Source: JAWLFY01 sp964462125
GTDB lineage: Bacteria > Planctomycetota > Planctomycetia > Pirellulales > Pirellulaceae
Direction of reading: 5' to 3'
Assembly: GCA_964462125.1 (NCBI GenBank)
Contig: CAYWXT010000233.1
Location: 1-8,977, forward strand
DNA length: 8,977 bases
Below are positions 1 to 5,606 of the stretch, piece by piece. Position numbers and translations under genes: made by a program. How positions within the stretch are numbered: the first letter of the stretch is position 1; each line of letters begins with the position of its first letter. Below the pieces are notes generated by a model. It made no database searches. It was not told where the DNA came from and was given only the letters and a program-made list of their open reading frames with translations.

Positions 1-68
1 GCAGGACCAACCAAGACCGAAACAAGCAACAGGCAGCCGGCGCAGCAAGCCTTCGCGATTGCGTTCAC
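1..68 (-). CDS. Partial CDS, N-terminal signal peptide of a probable exported protein
   Basis: Reading the minus strand from a GTG at 66-68 to the left edge gives 22 complete codons, MNAIAKACCAGC then LLLVSVLVGP. A short positively charged start followed by a hydrophobic core is the form of a Sec signal peptide, so the protein is probably exported. An AGGA lies 7 bases upstream of the GTG on the minus strand, which supports this start. The Cys residues could suggest a lipoprotein, but no clear lipobox can be defined before the sequence ends. The mature protein lies off the window and its function cannot be named. The call rests on one start codon, one ribosome site and a short hydrophobic stretch. 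Confidence 0.45.
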   Translation of the reverse strand, partial: MNAIAKACCAGCLLLVSVLVGP

Positions 69-299
69 GAGAAAATCCTGTGGAGGGAAGTCAGAAAAAA
101 CAGGTTGAGGACCGTCGTTCCCGCTGGAAGCGACCGCCTGGATCGGGCTGCATTCTAACCAAAACCCGCCGCCAGGCGCTGGACGCTCCAATCTCCATGC
201 TCGAATATTTCGCGGCCCTCTGCTGTCGGGTATCCTGATGTGCTGTGATTTGATCTCACAAGGAGCTCGAACTGAGCGGTGGCGGTGACAGCGGAAGTA
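69..299. other. Intergenic, no gene seen
   Basis: No convincing coding sequence lies here on either strand. It separates the left-edge minus-strand gene from the plus-strand gene at 389, so it should hold divergent promoters. A minus-strand TAGAAT (plus 152-157) is a fair -10 hexamer for the left-edge gene, but no good -35 sits at the right distance, so I do not call a promoter. Confidence 0.5.
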
Positions 300-375
300 G
301 TTCAGTGCACCTGAGACCTCATCAACCCCCGTGGGTGATGGTTGACGATTCGTTTGGTCCGGGTGACCGTTGAAC
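300..375 (+). repeat. attC-like imperfect dyad (integron recombination-site-like stem-loop)
   Basis: The two ends pair along most of their length. GTTCAGT (300-306) pairs with GTTGAAC (369-375) by five Watson-Crick pairs and two wobbles. CACCTGAGACC (308-318) pairs with GGTCCGGGTG (356-365) with one base, A314, left unpaired. An inner hairpin joins 320-328 to 333-340 around loop CCGT. The right-hand box fits the integron R' consensus GTTRRRY. The left box fits RYYYAAC at only five of seven positions. Paired outer and inner boxes, an extrahelical base and a length of about 76 bp match attC architecture. The right inner arm leaves about 15 bases unpaired, and no integrase or second complete site is visible. 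A regulatory RNA structure in the 5' leader of the gene at 389 is an alternative. Confidence 0.35.
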
Positions 376-385
376 GTTAGGTGGC
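376..385 (+). repeat. Left arm of inverted repeat flanking the small membrane protein gene
   Basis: GTTAGGTGGC sits just upstream of the ATG at 389, and nine of its bases recur in inverse orientation at 928-936 exactly at the stop codon. It contains AGGTGG (379-384), a good Shine-Dalgarno sequence 4 bases from the ATG, so it also serves translation. GTTAGGT also fits the GTTRRRY box of integron cassette junctions. Confidence 0.5.
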
Positions 386-388
386 AAA

Positions 389-928
389 ATGCAAACGTTG
401 CAATGGTCGACGGCGCTCATGGGGATTGGCCTCTTGCTGTGTATCGCTGCCTTTCCATTCACACACTACGCAGTAATCGTCGATCTCAACCAACCAGCCA
501 AGGAAGGCAAAGTGATTGGCGAATTCAAGGGTTGGAAGAGTGGGTTTCTTTTCATTCGTGAAATTGATCGACTTAACAAATATCAATTGACGACTGTGCC
601 CAAAGGTTTAACATCGGGACCACACCCCCATGCCAAGCCGAATTGGACCGTCAATATCATCCTCAATGGTTGTATCGTCGTTGTATGCGGTTTCATTTTC
701 GGGTGGCGACCAAAGGGCGATCCACGTAAAAGGGAAGCCATGGCGGAGTCATTCGCTGGATTCGCAGCTCTTGGAGTCGCGTTTGCGCTCGGCGGAACAA
801 TGGTAATCTACGGGTTTGCGTGGAAACATTCAGGCCTTGCGATTTTGTCAGCGCTCGGCGGGCTCTGCCTTCTGTGGGCGTCTGCTTCATCGGGATTGGG
901 TGGCACCGACTTGAAGTCTACTGAATAG
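389..928 (+). CDS. Hypothetical four-helix membrane protein
   Basis: This encodes 179 residues of no family I recognise. It has four hydrophobic segments near residues 7-27, 86-106, 122-145 and 148-168. Between the first and second lies a polar loop of about 55 residues (VDLNQPAKEG to HAKPNW) that probably faces outside or the periplasm. A short basic loop (RPKGDPRKRE) between helices 2 and 3 would be cytoplasmic by the positive-inside rule. The C-terminus is Gly/Ser-rich and short. The ATG at 389 is preceded by AGGTGG at a 4-base spacing, which fixes the start. The coding sequence is visibly less GC-rich than the antiporter and NfeD genes. It is tightly framed by an inverted repeat and follows an attC-like dyad, so it could be a captured cassette gene. 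Function is unknown. Confidence 0.75.
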   Translation: MQTLQWSTALMGIGLLLCIAAFPFTHYAVIVDLNQPAKEGKVIGEFKGWKSGFLFIREIDRLNKYQLTTVPKGLTSGPHPHAKPNWTVNIILNGCIVVVCGFIFGWRPKGDPRKREAMAESFAGFAALGVAFALGGTMVIYGFAWKHSGLAILSALGGLCLLWASASSGLGGTDLKSTE

Positions 929-936
929 CCACCTAA
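928..936 (+). repeat. Right arm of inverted repeat at the stop codon
   Basis: GCCACCTAA begins on the last base of the TAG stop and is the exact reverse complement of 377-385. ACCTAAT (931-937) matches six of seven positions of the integron R'' consensus RYYYAAC. No matching GTTRRRY box could be found in the following 150 bases, so a complete attC site is not demonstrated here. Confidence 0.45.
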
Positions 937-940
937 TGAG

Positions 941-972
941 CCGGTCGGAACGCCGGCCGGTGGTTTTGGTTT
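941..972 (+). terminator. Probable intrinsic terminator after the small membrane protein gene
   Basis: CCGGTCGG (941-948) pairs with CCGGCCGG (953-960) in an 8-bp stem with one T-G wobble and an AACG loop. A T-rich run, TGGTTTTGGTTT, follows. It starts 12 bases after the stop codon at 926-928. The T tract is interrupted by G residues, so efficiency is uncertain. Confidence 0.5.
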
Positions 973-1303
973 CTGCCGGGCCAACGTGCCACGGCCGGGG
1001 GCGCGGAGGCGACCCACGCCCCCGCCGCTCCGCTTCGCGCTCCAATGACTCCGGACAGCCTGCGGACGTCGAGAACCGCTCGCCAAAGTTCAAGACCACC
1101 TCGACGAATTCGGCCGAGGTGAGGGACAACCGACGAAAATGCACTGACCCCGTTCCACCTGCTGACCCCGTTCCACCTGACCCGATTCCACCTTGAGTCA
1201 CAACGACTTTCCGATGAAGATTTTGAGTTTATTTCGTCACATGTCGACGCTGAGGCGCTAGCCGAAGACTGAACTGGTGAATTAGCCAGCGACGAGATCG
1301 ACG
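973..1303. other. Gene-poor stretch with short repeats
   Basis: No convincing gene is present. It contains a 7-bp inverted repeat GGGGGCG/CGCCCCC (997-1003 and 1017-1023) and the GACCCCGTTCCACC repeats listed separately. Open frames across it owe their length to high GC and translate to low-complexity Arg- or Pro-rich sequence. A 15-codon frame at 1214-1261 lacks a ribosome site. The composition resembles the decayed repeat-bearing spacers between chromosomal genes, but no transposase remnant can be named. Confidence 0.5.
1144..1195 (+). repeat. Short tandem direct repeats, two perfect 18-bp units plus one diverged
   Basis: CTGACCCCGTTCCACCTG occurs perfectly at 1144-1161 and 1162-1179, and a diverged third copy, CTGACCCGATTCCACC, runs from 1177 overlapping the end of copy two. 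On the minus strand the motif reads GGTGGAACGGGGTCAG. From memory, similar short motifs are dispersed in intergenic spacers of several planctomycete and other genomes. Whether this one is dispersed in its own genome cannot be seen here. Confidence 0.75.
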
Positions 1304-1312
1304 GTGAACCAC

Positions 1313-2488
1313 ATGCAGACCAGTACGTTCTTGATCACACTCGGTGCGTTGCTTCTGGCCGGGCTGGCGGTGGAAGGCATCGGACGCCGCACACCACTGC
1401 CCAGGGTCACCCTGCTGTTGGTCTTCGGTTTTGCCATCGGCCCTTCGGGTTGGGATCTGCTGCCCGACATTCACGAGCAGTGGTTCTCGCTGGTAGCAGA
1501 CATGGCGCTGCTGATGATTGGCTTCCTGTTAGGCGAGCAGCTGGTGCGCCTGCTCTCCGGTAATCTGGGCCGGGTGATCCTCACCATTTCTATTTTTGAT
1601 GTGGTGGTCACGGCCTTGGTCATGTTGGTCGGTCTATGGCTGCTACAGATGCCACTGGTCACCGTCTTGTTGCTTGCTGGAATCGCCGCGGCCACAGCCC
1701 CGGCGGCGACGACGGACGTGATCGACGAACTTGACGCCAAGGGTCCCTTCACCTCGGTGCTCGTTGGGGTGGTCGCCATCGACGATGCCTGGGGTATGAT
1801 CGTGTTCAGCCTGCTGTTGGCCACCGCGCTCGTTCTGGGCGGCGACGGTAGCGGAATCGAGGGTCTGTGGCTCGGCGCGCAGGACGTCGGCGGGGCGCTA
1901 CTGCTCGGCCTGTGCCTCGGCGCACCGATGTCTTATCTAACGGGTCGCCTCCGGCCCGGCCAACCTACCCTGGTCGAAGCTCTCGGGTTTGTGTTTCTCT
2001 GCGGTGGACTGGCGGAGTGGCTCGAGGTCTCCTTCCTGCTGGCGGCCATGGTGATGGGTGCGGTGGTCTACCGTTTGGCCAGACATCATCGGCGCCCTTT
2101 CCATGAAATCGAGCACATCGACTGGCCATTCAAGATCCTGTTCTTCATTCTCGCTGGTGCCGCCCTGCACCTGGAAGCGCTGCTGAGCGCCGGCTACGTC
2201 GCCGCCGCCTACATCCTGCTGCGGATCCTTGGGAAACTCGCTGGTGCCGCGACCGGCGGATACCTCAGCGGCGCCGACCCCGCCGTACGCCGCTGGTTAG
2301 GCCCAGCCTTGCTGCCCCAGGCCGGCGTGGCCCTGGGAATGGCCCTCGTCGCGGCCGAGCGTTTCCCGGAACTTGCAGAGAGCATCCTGGCGGTCGCGAT
2401 TGGTGCGACCGTCTTTTTCGAGCTGATCGGGCCGGTGGTCACGCGGTATGCCCTCGGTCGGGTAGGGGAGGGTGACAATCGGGACTAA
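1313..2488 (+). CDS. Cation:proton antiporter (Na+/H+ exchanger family, CPA type)
   Basis: A 391-residue polytopic membrane protein with about 11-12 hydrophobic segments from the N-terminus to about residue 382. It belongs to the Na_H_Exchanger family, which swaps Na+ or K+ for protons to control pH and ion balance. The signature region ATAPAATTDVIDELDAKGPF followed by VVAIDDAWG carries the paired acidic residues D157-D158 on the helix expected to bind cation and protons. A DD pair is typical of electrogenic CPA2-like members. Later helices include WPFKILFFILAG and LLPQAGVALGMAL. No C-terminal TrkA or USP domain is present, so it is a core transporter only. I prefer the ATG at 1313, which has GGTGA 5 bases upstream. 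A GTG at 1304 would add three residues, and an in-frame TAG at 1283-1285 rules out anything longer. Substrate preference cannot be read from the sequence. It precedes the NfeD operon but is separated from it by a terminator. Confidence 0.9.
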   Translation: MQTSTFLITLGALLLAGLAVEGIGRRTPLPRVTLLLVFGFAIGPSGWDLLPDIHEQWFSLVADMALLMIGFLLGEQLVRLLSGNLGRVILTISIFDVVVTALVMLVGLWLLQMPLVTVLLLAGIAAATAPAATTDVIDELDAKGPFTSVLVGVVAIDDAWGMIVFSLLLATALVLGGDGSGIEGLWLGAQDVGGALLLGLCLGAPMSYLTGRLRPGQPTLVEALGFVFLCGGLAEWLEVSFLLAAMVMGAVVYRLARHHRRPFHEIEHIDWPFKILFFILAGAALHLEALLSAGYVAAAYILLRILGKLAGAATGGYLSGADPAVRRWLGPALLPQAGVALGMALVAAERFPELAESILAVAIGATVFFELIGPVVTRYALGRVGEGDNRD

Positions 2489-2542
2489 ACAACGGTCGTG
2501 CGGGACTAAACAACGGTCGTGCGGGACTAAACAACGGTCGTG
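2480..2542 (+). repeat. Three perfect 21-bp tandem repeats starting inside the antiporter stop codon region
   Basis: Units at 2480-2500, 2501-2521 and 2522-2542 are identical; each begins CGGGACTAAACAACGG and ends TCGTG. The first covers the last two sense codons and the TAA stop (2486-2488) of the antiporter. Because the period is a multiple of three, TAA recurs in frame at 2507 and 2528, giving three successive stops. The terminator hairpin immediately to the right starts with a similar AACGGTCG string. Perfect identity suggests recent slippage or recombination. Confidence 0.92.
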
Positions 2543-2547
2543 GCTCA

Positions 2548-2570
2548 ACGGTCGCGGGCCGTGCTTTTTT
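2548..2570 (+). terminator. Intrinsic terminator downstream of the antiporter
   Basis: ACGGTC (2548-2553) pairs with GGCCGT (2557-2562), with one T-G wobble and a GCG loop, and after GC a run of six T (2565-2570) follows. It lies 60 bases after the antiporter stop, just past the tandem repeats, and should insulate the antiporter from the NfeD operon. Confidence 0.65.
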
Positions 2571-2597
2571 GTCGCGTGGAATGGCGTTTGCTACAGT
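2569..2597 (+). promoter_or_regulatory. Candidate sigma70-type promoter for the NfeD operon
   Basis: TTGTCG (2569-2574) and TACAGT (2592-2597) are separated by 17 bases, each matching four of six consensus positions. TG one base before the -10 hexamer gives an extended -10. It lies directly after the terminator T tract and about 80 bases before the NfeD start, where an operon promoter is expected. This is a motif match only. Confidence 0.4.
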
Positions 2598-2678
2598 CCT
2601 CCTTTGGCGATTTGTTTCGCCGGTTCCATCGGCGCGACGTGTTGACGGTCAGCAATCGGCAGGGAGTTTCCACCGCCC

Positions 2679-4112
2679 ATGACCCGCAGGCGATCAGCAT
2701 TTCCGTGGCGCGCGGCGTGTCGTCTCCTGGCGGTGAGCGTCCTGGTTGGCGGAATTTGCGGGAGCTCTGCGGCCCAGGAGGCTGCGGCGCCGCGGCCGCT
2801 GGTGGTTGCCGCCCAGCTCGAAAACGAAGCAATCACCCCAATCACCGCCCGTTACCTGCAGCGGGCGATCGACCAAGGGGAACGGCAGCATGCTCAATGC
2901 GTGGTGATCTTGCTCGACACCCCGGGGGGACTGGTCGAGTCGACCAGCGCGATCATCAAGGACATTCTCAACAGCAAGGCCTGTGTGGTCGTCTACGTCA
3001 CACCGCAGGGAGGCCGTGCCGCCTCAGCAGGAGGCTTTTTGCTGCTCTCCTCGGACATTGCTGCGATGGCGCCGGTGACGCGAGTCGGCGCGATGCATCC
3101 GGTGCAGATCGGCGGGTTGCCGACCGGTCCCCCGCAGACGCCGGCCGAACCGCAAGAGAGCTCCGACGAGGAGTCGCCGGAGAGGCGTCCAGCCGGCGGG
3201 GCATCGGAGCAGAAGACCGTCAACGACACCGTCGCCTGGGCCCGCGGCTTGGCGGATCTGCGGCGGCGCAATGTCGACTGGGCCGAACAAGCGGTCCGGG
3301 AGAGCATCGTCGCCACCGAGACCGAAGCCCTGGAGCAGGGTGTGATCGATCTCATCGCGGACGATCTGGATGACCTGCTGCAGCAGCTCGACGGCCGAGA
3401 GGTTCAGCTTCGCGACCGGACCCTGACGCTACAAACCGCCGAAGCGGAGATCCAGAACGTTGAGATGTGGTGGGGGGACCAGATTCTGGCGACGCTGTCG
3501 AGTCCGAACATCGCCTTTTTGCTGCTGATCTTTGGCTTCTACGGCATCCTGTTCGAGATGTATTCGCCCGGATGGGGCGTGGCAGGAACGCTGGGGGCGA
3601 TCTGCCTGATCCTGGCGTTCATGGGACTGGCGGTGTTGCCGATCAACTATGTCGGACTGGCCTTGATCGTCCTCGGGCTGGCGCTGCTGGTGGCCGAAGC
3701 GATGGTCCCCAGCTTTGGCATGCTAACGGCCGGTGGCGTGCTCTGCCTGGTCATGGGTGGCTTGATGCTGGTTGAGTCCCCGGAGGGCTTTCTCCGCGTG
3801 TCGATGTCGGTCGTTATCCCGGTGGCGGCGGCAACGGCCGTGATCACCCTGCTGCTGATGACCGGAATCGTGCGTGCCTATCGCGGTCACGTGCAGACCG
3901 GATCGGAAGGGATGACCAGCACCGCTGCTGTCGCGGCCGGGGAGTTCGGCCCCGAAGGGGACCATTTTGTCGGCTCCGTGCACGTTCACGGAGAACGGTG
4001 GCGCGCGATTTCGCCCCAGCCGGTCGCCGCGCGCCAGACCGTCACAATCCGCGACCGCGAAGGTCTGACATTGCACGTCGAGCCCCCGGGCCCCATGAAG
4101 CAGGAGACCTGA
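2679..4112 (+). CDS. NfeD-family membrane serine protease (ClpP-class, long form)
   Basis: A 477-residue long-form NfeD protein. Residues 1-32 form a Sec signal peptide (basic start, LLAVSVLVGGICGSSAA). Residues 40-235 are the ClpP/crotonase-like protease domain, with DTPGG (80-84), the nucleophile in AASAG (Ser116) and a candidate general-base Lys179 in KTVNDTVAWARGLA. Five hydrophobic segments follow near 279-295, 300-320, 323-342, 346-366 and 376-396. The C-terminal OB-fold NfeD domain spans about 405-468 (HVHGERWRA, EGLTLHVEP). The archaeal homologue cleaves the hydrophobic C-terminus of its partner stomatin, so a role in membrane quality control is likely. An acidic, Pro-rich insertion (about 147-178) separates the presumed catalytic Ser and Lys. 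The ATG at 2679 has AGGGAG 12 bases upstream, somewhat distant. The slipin gene follows after 47 bases. Confidence 0.92.
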   Translation: MTRRRSAFPWRAACRLLAVSVLVGGICGSSAAQEAAAPRPLVVAAQLENEAITPITARYLQRAIDQGERQHAQCVVILLDTPGGLVESTSAIIKDILNSKACVVVYVTPQGGRAASAGGFLLLSSDIAAMAPVTRVGAMHPVQIGGLPTGPPQTPAEPQESSDEESPERRPAGGASEQKTVNDTVAWARGLADLRRRNVDWAEQAVRESIVATETEALEQGVIDLIADDLDDLLQQLDGREVQLRDRTLTLQTAEAEIQNVEMWWGDQILATLSSPNIAFLLLIFGFYGILFEMYSPGWGVAGTLGAICLILAFMGLAVLPINYVGLALIVLGLALLVAEAMVPSFGMLTAGGVLCLVMGGLMLVESPEGFLRVSMSVVIPVAAATAVITLLLMTGIVRAYRGHVQTGSEGMTSTAAVAAGEFGPEGDHFVGSVHVHGERWRAISPQPVAARQTVTIRDREGLTLHVEPPGPMKQET

Positions 4113-4159
4113 CGGGCCGTCCGCTCGGCTATTCGGATTTCACCCCTTGGAGACAAGCC

Positions 4160-4912
4160 ATGACCCTTGAATTCGTCGGTATCTTTCTCGCGATCGTGGT
4201 GCTGTATGTGCTCAGCTGCATCCGCATCCTGTACGAGTACCAGCGGGCGGTGGTGTTTCGGCTCGGCCGCGTGTTGGAGAAGCCCAAGGGTCCCGGTTTG
4301 ATCATGGTCTTTTGGCCGATTGATCGGATGGAACGGATCAGCCTGCGGACGATCGTCGAAGACGTTCCCTCACAGGATGTGATCACCAACGACAACGTGT
4401 CGGTACAGGTCAACGCCGTCGTCTACTTCCGCGTGATCGACCCGATGCGGGCGGTTTTGGATGTCGAGAACTTTCGTTACGCCACCAGTCAATTGTCGCA
4501 AACCACCCTCCGCAGCATCGTCGGCCAGTCGCAGCTGGACGAGGTCCTCTCCGAGCGGGACAAGATCAACCGGCAATTGCAGACGGTGATCGATCAACAA
4601 AGTGACCCCTGGGGCGTGAAGGTCTCGATGGTCGAGGTCAAGCACGTTGACCTGCCGGAGCACATGAAGCGGGTGATGGCGAGACAGGCCGAGAGCGAAC
4701 GGGACCGGCGGGCGAAGGTGATCCACGCCGAAGGCGAATTCCAGGCCGCCGCCAAACTCCGCGAAGCTGCCGAGGTCATCGCCGATTATCCGATGGCGAT
4801 GCAGATGCGGTATCTGCAGACCCTGACCGAGATCGGCGCCGGCAATAACACCACCACAATCTTTCCCCTCCCCTTGGATCTGATCCAAGCCTTCATGCCA
4901 GCGAAACCATAG
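4160..4912 (+). CDS. Slipin / stomatin-like PHB-domain membrane protein
   Basis: A 250-residue stomatin/prohibitin (SPFH/PHB) protein. Residues 4-23 form a single N-terminal membrane anchor. The PHB domain runs from about 24 to 190, starting YEYQRAVVFRLGRV and including the family block QTTLRSIVGQSQLDEVLSER (114-133) and WGVKVSMVEVKHVDLPE. Residues about 168-208 (ARQAESERDRRAKVIHAEGE) form the charged, Ala-rich coiled coil used for oligomerisation. These proteins form large ring or cage scaffolds in membrane microdomains. The ATG at 4160 has GGAG 7 bases upstream. The frame stays open back to 3998, but those codons overlap the NfeD gene and are not stomatin-like. The 47-base gap to NfeD and shared strand make it the standard NfeD/slipin partner operon, in which the slipin is the expected NfeD substrate or regulator. 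Confidence 0.93.
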   Translation: MTLEFVGIFLAIVVLYVLSCIRILYEYQRAVVFRLGRVLEKPKGPGLIMVFWPIDRMERISLRTIVEDVPSQDVITNDNVSVQVNAVVYFRVIDPMRAVLDVENFRYATSQLSQTTLRSIVGQSQLDEVLSERDKINRQLQTVIDQQSDPWGVKVSMVEVKHVDLPEHMKRVMARQAESERDRRAKVIHAEGEFQAAAKLREAAEVIADYPMAMQMRYLQTLTEIGAGNNTTTIFPLPLDLIQAFMPAKP

Positions 4913-4962
4913 GCGTAGTCGTCCACCCATCGGGGCCAACACAATAAACCGAGAGGTTAATC

Positions 4963-5295
4963 ATGTTAGTGCAGTTCACTGTCTATCCATCCGATGCAAC
5001 CCATATGAGTCGGGATGTGGCGCAGATGGTACAGGTTTTGGAAGAGGCCGGCCTTGAATATCGTCTGGGGCCCATGGCCACCGCCGTGGAAGGCGGTTGG
5101 GAAGAGGTGATGCCGGCGATCCGTCGTTGTCACGAAATGATGCGTGAGCATCATTCTCGCGTGATCACCACGATCACCATGGATGATCGCGCAGAACAAC
5201 CTCACCATCTCGACCAAATGGTGTCTGTGGTTGAGGAGCATCTGGGGCGTGCGACCAAAAAAGTCGGCGAGAAACACTTCACCCAGGGCACTTGA
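4963..5295 (+). CDS. MTH1187-family thiamine-binding protein
   Basis: A 110-residue soluble protein of the MTH1187/YkoF-like family (Thiamine_BP, formerly UPF0045), close to the usual size of about 100 residues. The family has a ferredoxin-like fold, assembles as oligomers and binds thiamine or its pyrimidine precursor. Visible hallmarks are VQFTVYPSD at the start, GLEYRLGPMATAVEGGWEEV (45-64), a CHEMM segment and a C-terminal VVEEHLG helix. The start is well supported: GAGAGG at 4951-4956 lies 6 bases before the ATG. It begins 50 bases after the slipin stop on the same strand, so cotranscription with nfeD and slipin is plausible. A functional link to the protease/slipin pair is not obvious. 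No ABC transporter for thiamine precursors is present here. Confidence 0.88.
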   Translation: MLVQFTVYPSDATHMSRDVAQMVQVLEEAGLEYRLGPMATAVEGGWEEVMPAIRRCHEMMREHHSRVITTITMDDRAEQPHHLDQMVSVVEEHLGRATKKVGEKHFTQGT

Positions 5296-5606
5296 TGAGA
5301 AAGCTAAGCCCGCACCATCAGCCATGGTCGAGCCGGTCACCGCGTCTGTCCAGTTCCGGAGCGGGAGGCGCATGATCCAGCAGCCTTTAGGAGCATCGAC
5401 GCGAGAGGTACGAAGCGCCTTCCATCTAGATAGAATGTGCGGCATGGATCCAGCGGCCACGCCTACCTTCAGCAGGACAAGGCTGGCCAGTTAGTCACGT
5501 CACATTGGAGCCTGGTGCTCGCGGCCGCGAATTGCGAAAACGAAGCGTCGAATCGCGCGCCCTCGAGCGGTAGCCGCCGTTCCGCGTCGCGCTGATTCAG
5601 AGATAC
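5296..5606. other. Convergent intergenic region, no gene seen
   Basis: This stretch separates the thiamine-binding gene from the end of the convergent SulP gene. An open frame overlapping the thiamine gene and running to 5494 has no family resemblance and no separate ribosome site. I see only weak hairpins, for example GGCGG/CCGCT around a 3-base loop near 5565-5580, and no T tract that would make a clear terminator on either strand. Confidence 0.5.

Noticed and set aside
936..1196. Open frame of 86 codons ending in a Pro-rich DPVPP repeat
   Set aside because: Its tail is merely the translation of the short tandem repeats, the body is Arg/Ser low complexity, no ribosome site precedes it, and it overlaps the terminator-like hairpin.
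1214..1261. Possible 15-codon leader peptide, MKILSLFRHMSTLRR, before the antiporter
   Set aside because: It has no Shine-Dalgarno sequence and no attenuator-like structure follows; a frame of this length is expected by chance.
2540..3373. Long open frame overlapping the NfeD gene
   Set aside because: It overlaps the well-supported NfeD protease in another frame, is Arg/Gly-rich and has no family motifs: a high-GC shadow.
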